NCBI RefSeq assembly: GCF_003597395.2
Contig: NC_133772.1
Coordinates: 141,268,902-141,332,901, forward strand
DNA: 64,000 nucleotides
DNA from: Chelonoidis abingdonii
Taxonomy: Eukaryota; Chordata; Testudines; Testudinidae
Reading direction: 5' to 3'
Made by a program: the position numbers and the translations under genes. Below, one piece after another: positions 33,238-43,630 of the stretch. How positions within the stretch are numbered: position 1 is the first letter of the stretch; each line of letters begins with the position of its first letter. The notes beneath the pieces were generated by a model, which was given only the letters and a program-made list of their open reading frames with translations, had not been told where the DNA came from and did not search any database.

Positions 33238-33960
33238 CTCATAGACTCATAGACTTTAAGGTCAGAAGGGACCATTATGATCATCTAGTCTGACCTCCTG
33301 CACAATGCAGGCCACAGAATCCTACCCATCCACTTCTATAATAACTCTCTAACCTATGTCTGAGTTACTGAAGTCCTTAAATTGTGGTTTGAAGACCTCA
33401 AGCTGCAGAGAATCCTCCAGCAACTGACCCGTACCCATGCTGCAGAGGAAGGCAAAACATCTCCGGAGCCTCTGCCCTGGAGGAAAATTCCTTCCCGACC
33501 CCAGATATGGCGATCAGTTAAACCCTGAGCATGTGGGCAAGACCCACCAGCCAGCATCCAGGAAAGAATTCTCTGTAGTAACTCAGATCTCACCCCATCT
33601 AACATCCCATCACAGACCACTGGGCATACTTACCTGCTGATAATCAAAGATCAATTGCAAATTAATTGTCAAAATCAAGGCTATCCCATCATACCATCCC
33701 CTCCATAAACTTATCAAGCTTAGTCTTTGAAGCAGATATGTCTTTTGCCCCCACTACTCCCCTTGGAAGGCTGTTCCAGAACTTCACTCCTCTAATGGCT
33801 AGAAACCTTCTAATTTCAAGTCTAAACTTCCTAGAGTCCAGTTTATATCCATTTGTTCTTGTGTCCACATTAGCACTAAGCTTAAATAATTCCTCTCCTT
33901 TCCTAATATTTATCCCTCTGATATATTTATAAAGAGCAATCATATTCTCTCTAGCCTTTT
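33238..33960 (-). mobile_element. CR1 LINE: ORF2 C-terminus and 3' UTR
   Basis: On the plus strand the copy starts with the CR1 tail repeat CTCATAGACTCATAGAC and GTCAGAAGGGACCATTATGA. Reading the minus strand, a frame at 33689-33943 gives MIALYKYIRGINIRKGEELF, TRTNGYKLDSRKFRLEIRRF and KFWNSLPRGVV, the C-terminal end of CR1 ORF2. The 3' UTR follows. That C-terminal frame is free of stops over 84 codons, so this is a comparatively young copy, but it is 5'-truncated and inactive. Confidence 0.92.
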
Positions 33961-34431
33961 ACAGGGTAACACTGTTTGCAGGCGTCTGCTGGGCTTTCTT
34001 GCCTCTCCTTTTCTCCCTGTTCTTATCTGCTGGCAGTTTGTGTGTGCTCTCTTTCCCCTCCACACCCACCAAAACAATACTCAGCCAAAAGCTCCTGGGC
34101 AAGTTCACACACAGCTTTCCATCTTAGCTGGAGGCTTTGCTTACAGCTATTTTAGTTGAAGGGGGAGTTCAACTAACTCAACCTATAACAAGGTTTCACC
34201 CACCTCAGAACACTACATTTCAACATCATTAAAACAAAGCAATTCATTTTGGCATTTTTTTCTACCAAAATATCATCAAAATTGGCACTTCCTGCAACAC
34301 GTTTTGATTTAGACAAAACTGCGCTTTCTGACATGGCCTCTCCTTTGAGATCCTGCAGTAGAAAGAGCAAAGGATGGTTCTACATGCTGAAAGGTGCAAT
34401 GCTGCAAGGGGAATCATTGGACACAGTGAAG
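33961..34431. other. Non-coding DNA, nothing recognised
   Basis: No gene or assignable repeat was recognised in this interval. Confidence 0.45.
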
Positions 34432-34640
34432 ACTTGGGCCTGCTCCACACTACAGAGTTAATTCAACATAAGGCAGCTTACATCGACCTAACTCTGTAAG
34501 CATCCACCCTAAAATGCTGCTCCTGCTGATGTAACTCTTCCATTATACCAACCGAATAACGCCACCTCCACCAAAGGTGTAGTGCTTAGGTTGACAAAGT
34601 TAGGTTGATGCAACGTCAGGGTAGACACTGTGTTGCTCAC
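34432..34640. mobile_element. MITE fragment with CATCGACCTAACT motif
   Basis: GGCAGCTTACATCGACCTAA near 34472 is the inverted match of GTTAGGTTGATGCAACG near 34598-34615. CCACACTAC on the left and GGGTAGACACTG on the right resemble the TGTCTACAC-type ends of the other MITEs here. It shares the CAGCTTACAT phrase with 43184-43385. Confidence 0.55.
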
Positions 34641-35382
34641 ATTGACTGTTGCTGCCTTTCAGAAGCTGTCCCACAATGCCCCACACTTACAAATGCTCCT
34701 GGTGAGGACACACACCAACTCAAGGAACATAGTCTTCTTCTTTCATATGGTTTGGGTAGGTAGCAATGAGTACAAATTTGTAGCTATATTGTATAGGTGT
34801 ATAGGGTGCTGACATACACACACACACACACTACTATAGGGGCAGAGTGTGAACATGCAAAAGTGATTTAATTACTGTGGTGGCTGTATGTCGACGTAAT
34901 TTAGTTTGACTTTATTTTGTAGTCAAGACTTGCCCTGAGTGCAACAGCTTGGAGAAGGCCGGGGTCAGGGAGGTGCTGCACTGCAATGGAAGGAGGGACT
35001 GTTGGGAGAAACTTACAGACAGTGAAAGAAGTAGCTGTTGTGAGGAAGGAAATGAAGAAAGCCTGTGAAGCACATTGAAACAAATGGTACTCTGGGGACA
35101 AAAGCGTTCCGAGTGCTGAAAAGTAACAGGCTCCATTAACACTGGTGCGCTTCAGACTTCCATGTTTTCAGGAGGAGTAACCGGCGACCCCTTGCAAACA
35201 TCTCACCTGGCACAGAGACGTCATTAAAAGAAAAATGTTGCCAAGCTTTGTACACACAAGTCAGAAAAAGCTGCTGCTGGGAGAAGAGATGTAGGCTCCT
35301 ATTAGATGTGGTCCTCAAAAAGGCAAGCAGCAAAATACAGAGGGTCATTTCATGGGACCGCAATGGGCTGGATTAGGCTTGT
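34641..35382. other. Non-coding DNA with a short (CA)n run
   Basis: A short CA dinucleotide run lies at about 34814-34831. No gene or other assignable repeat was seen. Confidence 0.5.
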
Positions 35383-35387
35383 AGGCC

Positions 35388-36466
35388 TGTGACGATGTGG
35401 TTCTGGCGGGACCCAACTGAGAGTGCCAAATCAGGACCAATTGCTCAAACAGGGCAGTCACAGCCCAAGGCTGGGGTTTTTCCACCTCTAAGGCAAACCA
35501 AACCAGCCAGACAAAAGACTTCGGTGTCACCCCTCTGGCTAACCGCAAGTCACACAAGCAATTTCCTTAGACACTCCAGTCTCCCAGTATCACCACCAGT
35601 CCCACACGTCCTGGGGATGAATGGTTATGAAAACCAACACCCCAGTAAAAGAAAAAGGTTCTCTCGATCCCAAAGGACCAAGCCCCAGACCCAGGTCAAT
35701 ATACACCTCAGATCTTACCCACAAATCACGCTGTTGCCAATCCTTTAGAATCTAAAATCTAAAGGTTTATTCACAAAAGGAAAAAGATAGAGGTGAGAGC
35801 TAGAATTGGTTAAATGGAATCAATTACATACAGTAATGGCAAAGTTCTTGGTTCAGGCTTGTAGCAGTGATGAAGTAAACTGCAGGTTTAAATCCAGTCT
35901 CTGGAGAACATCCCCCGCTGGGATGGGTCATCAGTCCTTTGTGCAGAGCTTCAGATTGTAGCAAAGTCCCTCCAGAGGTAAGAAGCAGGACTGTAGACAA
36001 AATGAAGATGAGGCCTCGGCCTTATATAGGCTTTTCCAGGTGTAAGAACACTTCTTTGTTCCTACTGTGGAAAGTTACAGCAAAATGGAGTCTGCAGTCA
36101 CATGGGCCAGTTTCTGCACACCCTGCTGAGTCACAAGGCGTATCTGCCTCCTCTCAATGGGTCAATTGTGTAGCTGATGGTCCTTAATGAGCCATCAAGC
36201 AGGCTAAGCAGAGCTAACACCAACTTGTCTGGGATCTTTCCCAGTAACACAGCACAAGTTTGAAATACAGACAGTATACAGCCAATATTCATAACTTCAA
36301 CTACAAAAATGATACAGACATACAGACAGCATAATCATAACCAGTAACCCGTAACCTGGTCTCAGACACCTTATATGACCCCCTTTACATAGGATTTGGT
36401 GCCACTACAGAACCTTGGTTGCAACCCATGTTCTATATGGTCCCAGTCTATATCAATAACGTCACA
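35388..36466 (-). mobile_element. Solo LTR, family B, with perfect 5-bp duplication
   Basis: The block is bounded by TGTGACGATGTGG on the left and ATAACGTCACA on the right and is flanked by AGGCC on both sides (35383-35387, 36467-36471). Read on the minus strand it has a TATATAAGG box (36022-36028 region) followed about 250 bp later by AATAAA (35766-35771), the order expected of U3-R-U5, so the LTR is on the minus strand. The length is 1079 bp. No internal region adjoins it. A second copy lies at 41863-42918. Confidence 0.93.
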
Positions 36467-39114
36467 AGGCCTGTCACTCATAAATTGTAATAAAAAGAAT
36501 TGGCTCTTGGCGAATGACCGCACACTCACACTATCCTAGCTGTACTGGCCTGTGCAGAGGGGATGGACAAGAGAGTTGCCCTTTCCCCACCACTCTGCAG
36601 ACCAAAGTCTGGTGTCCTGTGCCAGGGCACAGGGGAGGAATGTAATCAGAGGACCCTCTAATCCGGTGCTTTTTCAGATTTGTCAGCAGTTGCCAATGCT
36701 CCGATAATAAAAGGACAGGGCTTTTAAATATGGATTTTAAAAAATTCATCTTCACCTCACGGACAAATTATAGCCCAGATGACAGATTAAAATTAAATGT
36801 TCCTTTAAAAAGGCTCTTTTATTCATGGATTGAAAATTATCTCTGTCATCCTCAGACAAATCTTTGCAAATGTCAGGGACTTCCAGACCCTGGCTGTAGC
36901 AGAAGTTTGCTAGGCTGTTATGGGAAAAACTATTTGAAAGTCGTCAAGAAGAAAACATGGGAGATGTCTTACTGTCAATTTGAAAAGGCATTAAATTAAA
37001 TTTGGCAGCAAAGATCATTATAATTCATGCAGCCTAAACTGCAAATCTCTATACTCGTAACAATGACACCATAAGCCTTTACAATGTTTTAGGTAACTTT
37101 TACATGCAGAGATTTTGTTAACTTAATATATTCATTACGGCCTTTTGGATGTTTTCTTATTTGAAAAATCAAAGGATTCTATTGGGCAGGCAATAAATTG
37201 AGGTGGTGTATCTTTTCTTCCCAAAAACAATAGGGTTTTGTTAAAAAAAAAAATCTATAGGAAAATATCATTTCACAAACACAAAAAACTCAGTGGGAAA
37301 TTTCAAACTGAAACCCTAGTAAAAAAATATTTTTGGTTTAGTTTTGAAATGAAATTTTGGAAAATAGGTTTTGCAGAACTGAAATATTGGTGCAATTTTG
37401 GATTTCTCTCCTTCCTTTCTTGCCTCCAAATGGGATGGAATGTATGAAATCTAGGCAGATTTCACACACTCATTCCTTCCTGGTTTATTGTTTCTAATTT
37501 TTTGTTGAGGAAAGAAATCTCCTCAAAAACAAACATAGGTTTGTCAAGCAGCTCTAGCAACAATATACTCAGGCCAATGCTCTGGAAAATGTGCTATAGG
37601 GACAATCCTTTAGAGAGAAACTAAATTACTATGACAGGGCACAACTCTTCCACCTCATGCTGGTATTGCCACTCAGCTCAGCTCAGCTCACGGAGTGAGA
37701 GACTGCTCTGTGTGAGCAAGCTGCCAGGATTCGGCCTACGATAAGGGCCAGCTTGTGACTCCAAGCCCCTGGTAGGGAGGCTGCTTGCCCAGGATCATCC
37801 CTTTTTTGAGGTCACTGTCCTGGGAAATCTGACAGGGTGCTCAGCGTACGCTGCCAGCTGCCCAGCTTTGTGGGCTCAGGATCATCCTGGAAGCTGTGTG
37901 TACCTCAGAGGTGCAACTCCAGTGGCAGTGTTTTATTGCCTCATTGTGCTGCACTGATGTAAGACAAAAGAGTCAGGTCCATTATTCCCAAGTCAGGCCC
38001 AGTGGACCTGACTCTGCCTTCTCTCATGTGGTTTAAACCAGGGATCACTCCAGTGAAGTCAGTTGAGTTTCCCACCAGTTCTACACAGGGCTGAGCGCAA
38101 ACTCAGTCCCGGTGCCTCGTGGGCAGGAGAAGTACCACCAGTGGCTTCTGCTACACCAGTGGAAAGGGAACTGTAGGCCTGCCCGCCCCTCCTTGCCTAG
38201 CCCTGCTAGCTAGTATAGAGGGTCAGGACATGGCTGTCCTCTCCCCTCTTTGAGGATGCCAGCAGCCATGCTAGCCCCTGTTTAGAAGTAACTGAGGGAG
38301 GTTTCCAGCACCATCCTGCTACAGCTTGCCCTCATTTCTAGGCCTCAGTTCCCAAATCTAACTAGTATTACAGTCACATCTCCAGCTTTATCTACAGGGA
38401 TTTACCTCAGCTTTCAGGGCTAGAGCAGTTTCAGTGTCTTTTCCAAACAAAGAATTTTGGCCTTAAAGAAAGATTAAGTCACTCTGCCCTGATGGGAATT
38501 CTGCATGTTCAAGGCTCTATTATACCTAAGAGAAGAGATAGTAACAGATAGTCTCTGGCAACAGACACCTACCAGGCCCTGCACTCTCTCCAGCTGTCCT
38601 ATCAGATATGGAGACAGCTTACCGCCCAGTAATTTCAGCTTTACATGTTATAAATTGATTTAAAGCATGCAATGTTTGCCGTGGCTTTTGGAGCGATAAG
38701 ACTGTAGATACAGAGGTGCTGACAGTAGATATGTTTTACTATTGAGTTCACAGAAATAGCCATGCTGTGCTGGCAGAAGAATGAGCCAGGACTGTTAAAA
38801 CCATTGAACAGTATGCTGAAAAGCTGCCACAGTGCACTGGTTTGGGGAGAAAGAGAAGGAAGTTTATTATCTTTTCAGACATTTGTTGTAACAAGAGGAG
38901 CCTAAACACTTCACAGGTGGGCGGAAAAGACTCGTTATCAAAGAAAACATGTCAGCTACATAAAGGAAAGGACAACATGGCAGTTATGCTGTTGGAAATC
39001 TGGACTCACTCCATTCAGTTCAATACAATCCTGTCCAGGATATTTACAGTCAGCTGTATGAGACAGATGCTAACCCCTGGCCAAGGGCTCCTGGACATAG
39101 ACCTGACTTGAAGG
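36467..39114. other. Non-coding DNA with an ancient repeat
   Basis: The segment 38005-38110 (GTTTAAACCAGGGATCACTC, CAGTGAAGTCAGTTGAGTTT) is a decayed ancient amniote repeat of the GGAGTAACTCCATTGAAGTC type. A CAGCT pentamer is repeated near 37676-37690. No gene was seen. Confidence 0.5.
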
Positions 39115-39200
39115 ATGGGCTTGTGCCTAAGGCGCTGGACCTGGACTCAGTAGGCTCAATACTTGGCTTTGTCACAGACTCCCTTGGGCAAGTCACGGGA
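39115..39200 (+). mobile_element. MIR-like CORE-SINE fragment
   Basis: TAAGGCGCTGGACCTGGACTC, CTTGGCTTTGTCACAGACTC and CTTGGGCAAGTCACGGGA match the tRNA-derived head and core of MIR-like SINEs. Both ends are lost and the RNA polymerase III boxes are decayed. Confidence 0.6.
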
Positions 39201-41169
39201 GTCATGATTTCAAGTGCACTCAGCTCGCCTTGTAGACATGGCCCTAGACATCACAACTACCAAATTTTGCCAACGTAAGTAAGGTTGGCATAAAGCTATG
39301 GCAATTAGTATATTGCTTGCGTGCATTCATACTTGGCTCCTTGCATTGGCACGGCACATACTCACCAGGAGTGCTTGTGTCAGTGCACAGTCAGACTGCT
39401 GCACCAGGAGTAGGTATACCAGCGTACATCCCACACTGTCTTTTGTGTAGTTTTGGCAACGTATGGTGGGGCAGAAACGAATCATGCAGGGGTGACTGTG
39501 AGCAAGGAGTAACATCCCATAATTAAGTATTCTCCCCCTCATAATATCTTTACTCCATAATTTTGGGACCTATTTTCAGTTTCCCCATGAACCTGCATAG
39601 GACTCATGGCAGTCCATCACCTCTGACAGAAGCATGGCTCCTGCACAACTCTGCCCTATTGTCACGAGCATTGCAAGCACAGGGCACATGACCTTCTGCT
39701 ATTCGCAGAGCCGCAAGAAACACCGTGGGGAACATGATGTTTTTCTTGTGGTCATTTTGCAGTGGGACATAGCAAGAACCAACTCAAGGTTGTGGGTGGT
39801 GTTTGCGGAGCACCTACAACTGATGCTCTGCCTCTGCTGCTTCTTTTCATAAGGCACTTCTGGCTCCTCATTCGCCACTCCAGCAGCCCCTCTGACTGGC
39901 TGTTCCCCTGAAACCACTCTAGGCTGCCTGGAGGACTTCCCTGCTGCTCTTTTCTGGGGCGAGGTGAGGCAGGCCTGCAAGGCCTCCAGCAAGGGACCCC
40001 TGGACCAAGTCCACCCCATCACAGAGCATTAATAAATAAACTATAGGAAGGAACCTTGACGTCCATTGTAGCTACACAGACACTGACCTGTGAGAGTCAC
40101 AACTGTATATGTGACACAGAGGTTGTCCAGGCTTTCACCCACTGTGGAGTGGTAGAGGTAGGTGTGTGTTGGCCCTGAGGACATGTGGAGTGCTGAGGGG
40201 GATGCTATGCTGCAGTTCTCCACAGTTATAATGAAAGTCAAACCTGGGATTGTTTAATCTTTAGGTCCACAAGAGTCTGTGGTATCTGTGTTTGTTGATG
40301 GAGAAGTGCCACTGCCTCCTGGTGCATCCCCCCTCTCCTTTTCCCGTGGCTCTCTCCTGTCTGCTCTTCCCTTTTCTAGGCTGTCTGCAATATTTACCCT
40401 CCAGGTCCTGATCATGGTCTACAGGATCTCACAGAATATGTCCTCCCCTCTCCTCTTTACTCTACTCCTAATCTGGGTCAGTCGTTCCACTGGTGTGCAA
40501 GGAGTACTCCTCAAGGCCCCAGTTCCAGACAAAACACAAACACCATAGTCAATAGAGAAACAGAAATCGAAAATTAAGATTCAGATCTGCCCCCTTCCCT
40601 TGCTCCCCTAACGTGTTAAACAAGACATGCTTATTGGCACTTCTGCCTCAGACTGTTTGTTCACAGAACCACACTCAGCATTAACCCTGATGAGTACGAA
40701 CTGTCAGGGATGAGGGAAACGAGGAGGGAATTGCTTAGTTGCATGAAACTCTGAGCATAGGGCATTGTCAGTGAACAATGGCTCTATTTCCCACAGCCAG
40801 TGGGGAGTTTAACTGATATCTCATGTCAGAATAACAAAGGCAGAGAAAACACAGCTGCTGCTGGCATCCTGAAGCTGTCCAGGCCTCTGTGCCACTAGCC
40901 TATGTACGGTAATTGTGCCTGGTGAAGTTATTGCCCTCTGGTGTGGGAAAGTGGAAGAACAAGGCTGCCCTGCCTAGAAATCATCAGACAAGGATTTCAG
41001 AAATTCAGCAAGATCTCGCAGGAATTCACAAAGACATCGCTGTGCACATAAACAAACTGCTCTGCATGACCCCCCCCCCAGCCCCTGGAATAAAGCAGTA
41101 GCAACTCTGTTTCTCTTGGTTGTTTCACTACCTCTTCTAGTATGAATAAACTGATGAAAAATCAATAGC
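39201..41169. other. Unassigned DNA, possibly decayed transposon
   Basis: A minus-strand frame of 107 codons (39699-40022) and a plus-strand frame at 40913-41101 are open but show no domain I recognise. Their proximity to a Myb/SANT-like pseudogene leaves room for a decayed Harbinger-type transposon. No transposase motif was found, so this is only a possibility. Confidence 0.3.
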
Positions 41170-41239
41170 TGTGTCCTGCTATTTTTTTGGGGGGGGGGGC
41201 ATCACTGCAATGGGAAATTTATTTTCACAGTTACCCGAG

Positions 41240-41745
41240 GTTCCTTCCCCCTGCATCGGGTCCATCTGTGCTCGACTAGTGGGATTGGCTGGACTGTGTT
41301 GGAGTAAAAAAAGGTCCTGGCTTATGACACGAGCTGGACTCCTGGGCACCTGTCCTCCATCCTCTTCCTCTTCTTTCTCCTCCCCACTGCTCCATGGCAG
41401 GGACCTCTGTTTCAGGTCCTCAGAGGTGCCATGGTGGTGTGTGGTGACTGTGGGGTCTCCATCAAGTACAGCACGCGCTTTTTGTAAAAAGTGGCAGGTC
41501 TGTGGTCCGGCATTGGATAAACTGTTGCCTTCCTGGCCTTCTGGTCTGACCTGCCGCAGCTTCTTGGTCTTTCATGCCAACAGCTGTCCTGGTCGTCTGT
41601 CATGCGCCTGCTCTTTCATCTCCTGAGCAATGTAGCCATAGATGTTGATGGTTGAAAAGACTGTTCAGAACTGTGTTTGTGCAGTTTCTGCTCCCCACAG
41701 GCCCAGGAGATCCAATGTCTTCCTGTGTACGCCATCCCAAGTGCG
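41240..41745 (-). pseudogene. Myb/SANT-like DNA-binding domain pseudogene
   Basis: The minus strand can be read as KTLDLLGLWGAETAQ, INIYGYIAQEMKEQAHDR, TKKLRQVRPEGQEG, NAGPQTCHFLQKARAVLDGD, then an acidic EEKEEEEDGG run and SQDLFLLQHS. This order (DLLxLWGE, IYxxIAxxM, a CRxKxKxLRQ-like helix, a TCxFYxxLxAxLGG-like segment, an acidic linker) is that of the trihelix/Myb-SANT-like domain proteins expanded in turtles and related to the Myb-like partner of Harbinger transposons. Stops interrupt the frame at the QTQF and QLLA positions, so it is dead. In living relatives the domain binds DNA. No transposase or SCAN domain adjoins it. Host-gene retrocopy and Harbinger remnant are both possible. Confidence 0.65.
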
Positions 41746-41862
41746 CCCAGAGCATGTAGCCAAGCTGGTCCACTAGAACAAAACAAATGGAGAGCATAGA
41801 GTGTGCTCACAACTGGACAACCAGGAAAGGCATTTCAAAAATTCACAAGAGTTTAAGGGGGG

Positions 41863-42918
41863 TGTGACGGTGTGGTCTGGTGGTCCAACTGAGAGTGCCA
41901 AATCAGGACAACTGCTCAAACAGGGCAGTCACAGCCCAAGGCTGGGTTTTTCCACCTCTAAGGCAAACCAACCAGCCAGACACAAGGACTTTAGTTTCAC
42001 CCTCTGGCTAACCGCAAGTCACAACCAAGCAATTTCCTTAGACACTCCAGTCTCCAGTATCAACCAGTCCCACACGTCCTGGGATGGATTGGTTATGAAA
42101 ACCAACCCAGTAAAAGAAAAGGTTCTCTCGATCCCAAAGACCAAGCCCAGACCCGGTTAATATACCCCTCAGATCTTACCACAAATCACGCAGTTGCCAA
42201 TCCTTTAGAAATCTTAATCTAAAGGTTCTATCATAAAAGAAAAAGAAGAGGTGAGAGCTAGAATTGTTAACTGGAATCAATTACATACAGTGATGGCAAG
42301 TCCTTAGTTCAGGCTTGTAGCGTGATGGAGTAAACTGCAGGTTCAAATAACTCTGGAGTACATCCCCCGCTGGGATGGGTCATCCAGCCCTTGTGTAGAG
42401 CTTCAGCTTGCAGCAAGTCCCTCCAGAGGTAAGAAGCAGGATTGAAGACCAAATGGAGATCAGGCCTTCGCCTTATAATAGACTTTTCCAGGTGTAAAGA
42501 ACAACTCTTTGTTCCTACTGTGGAAGTTAAACGCAAAATGGAGTTTGCAGTCACATGGGCCAGTTTCTGCATACCTTGCTGAGTCACAAGGCGTATTCGC
42601 CTCCTCTCAATGGGTCAATTGTGTAGGTGATGGTCCTTAATGGGCCATCAAGCAGGCTAAGCTGAGCTGACACCAGCTTGTCTGGGGTGTCACCCAGCAC
42701 TGCAGCACCAATTTAAAATACAGACAGTATACAGCCAATATTCATAACTTCAGCTACAAAAATGATACAGACATACAGACAGCATAATCACAACCAGTAA
42801 CCCGTAACCTGGTCTTAGACACCTTATATGACCCCTTTACATAGAATTTGGTGCCACTACAGAACCTTGGTTGCAACCCATATTCTATATGGTCCCAGTT
42901 TATATCAATAACGTCACA
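41863..42918 (-). mobile_element. Solo LTR, family B, second copy
   Basis: This block has the same ends (TGTGACGGTGTGG ... ATAACGTCACA) and near-colinear sequence as 35388-36466, with many 1-2-base deletions. It is flanked by GGGGG on both sides (41858-41862, 42919-42923). On the minus strand its TATA box is degraded (TATTATAAGG at about 42471-42481) and the AATAAA at the matching place is lost (about 42226-42232), so this copy would be a poor promoter. It is a solo LTR with no internal region. Confidence 0.92.
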
Positions 42919-43183
42919 GGGGGTGTGTGTGCTTCCAACAAGCCTGTACCCTTAGCAGTGGAATCTTCTTAGTGTAAGTGCAATGTGCCTCAGGTAGCAC
43001 GTGACCAGGATTCATCACTGAATTTTGTCTGCTGGTTGGATCATTAGCTTCCCCGGCCTGGGCTGGGCACTGAGGGGGAGTGCCGCATGAATGCTGATCC
43101 ATACCCCCAACAATTGTGACCAGAGCGGTCAGTGTCAGGCATTGTGGGACAGCTGCTGAAGGACTGTTAGGGTTGCCATATTA

Positions 43184-43385
43184 CAATGCTTTGTCTACAC
43201 TCGCACTGCATCGACCTCCGTACATCAATCCTGGAGCTATGCCACTCGGGGAGCTGGTGTTACAATGTCGGCATAACAGGGAGCTTACATCAGTGGGAGA
43301 CAAATTTAAGTGTAGACACGTGCACAACTAGATTGAGGTGAGGCAGCTTACATTGGCCTAACTTTGTGGTGTAGATCTACAGCTA
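43184..43385. mobile_element. MITE with TGTCTACACT-type ends
   Basis: The left end GCTTTGTCTACACTCGCACT and the right-end phrase GTGGTGTAGATCTACAGC form an approximate inverted pair. Internal phrases TGCATCGACCTCCGTACATC and GGGAGCTTACATCAGTGGGA resemble the element at 34432-34640. No coding capacity. Confidence 0.55.
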
Positions 43386-43489
43386 AATGTTCATAAGAAC
43401 TCAGCACAGAGATTGCTAACTCAGGCTACAAACCACTACTTCAATTCCCCAGTCGTAACATCGGACTAAGCTTTTTCTCCACACCACCA

Positions 43490-43630
43490 TATTTTGTCTG
43501 TCTTATCTATTTAGACTGTGGTCTGTTCAGGGCAGAGACTGGCTTTCTCTGAGTATGTACAGCACTTGAACAATAGACCCTGATCTCAGGAATTGGGGCT
43601 TGTAGGTGCCACATAAAAACAAATAATGAC
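43490..43630 (+). mobile_element. Old retroposon tail, A-rich end
   Basis: ATTTAGACTGTGGTCTGTTC, GGGCAGAGACTGGCTTTCTC, TATGTACAGCACTTGAACAA and GGCTTGTAGGTGCCACATAA are followed by an A-rich AAAACAAATAATGA tail. This matches the common amniote retroposon tail (TTAGATTGTAAGCTCTTxGGGGCA type). It is the plus-strand counterpart of 32005-32185. Confidence 0.65.

Noticed and set aside
35388..42918. A single provirus bounded by the two family B LTRs
   Set aside because: Each LTR has its own distinct perfect target duplication and the 5.4 kb between them contain no gag, pol or env homology.
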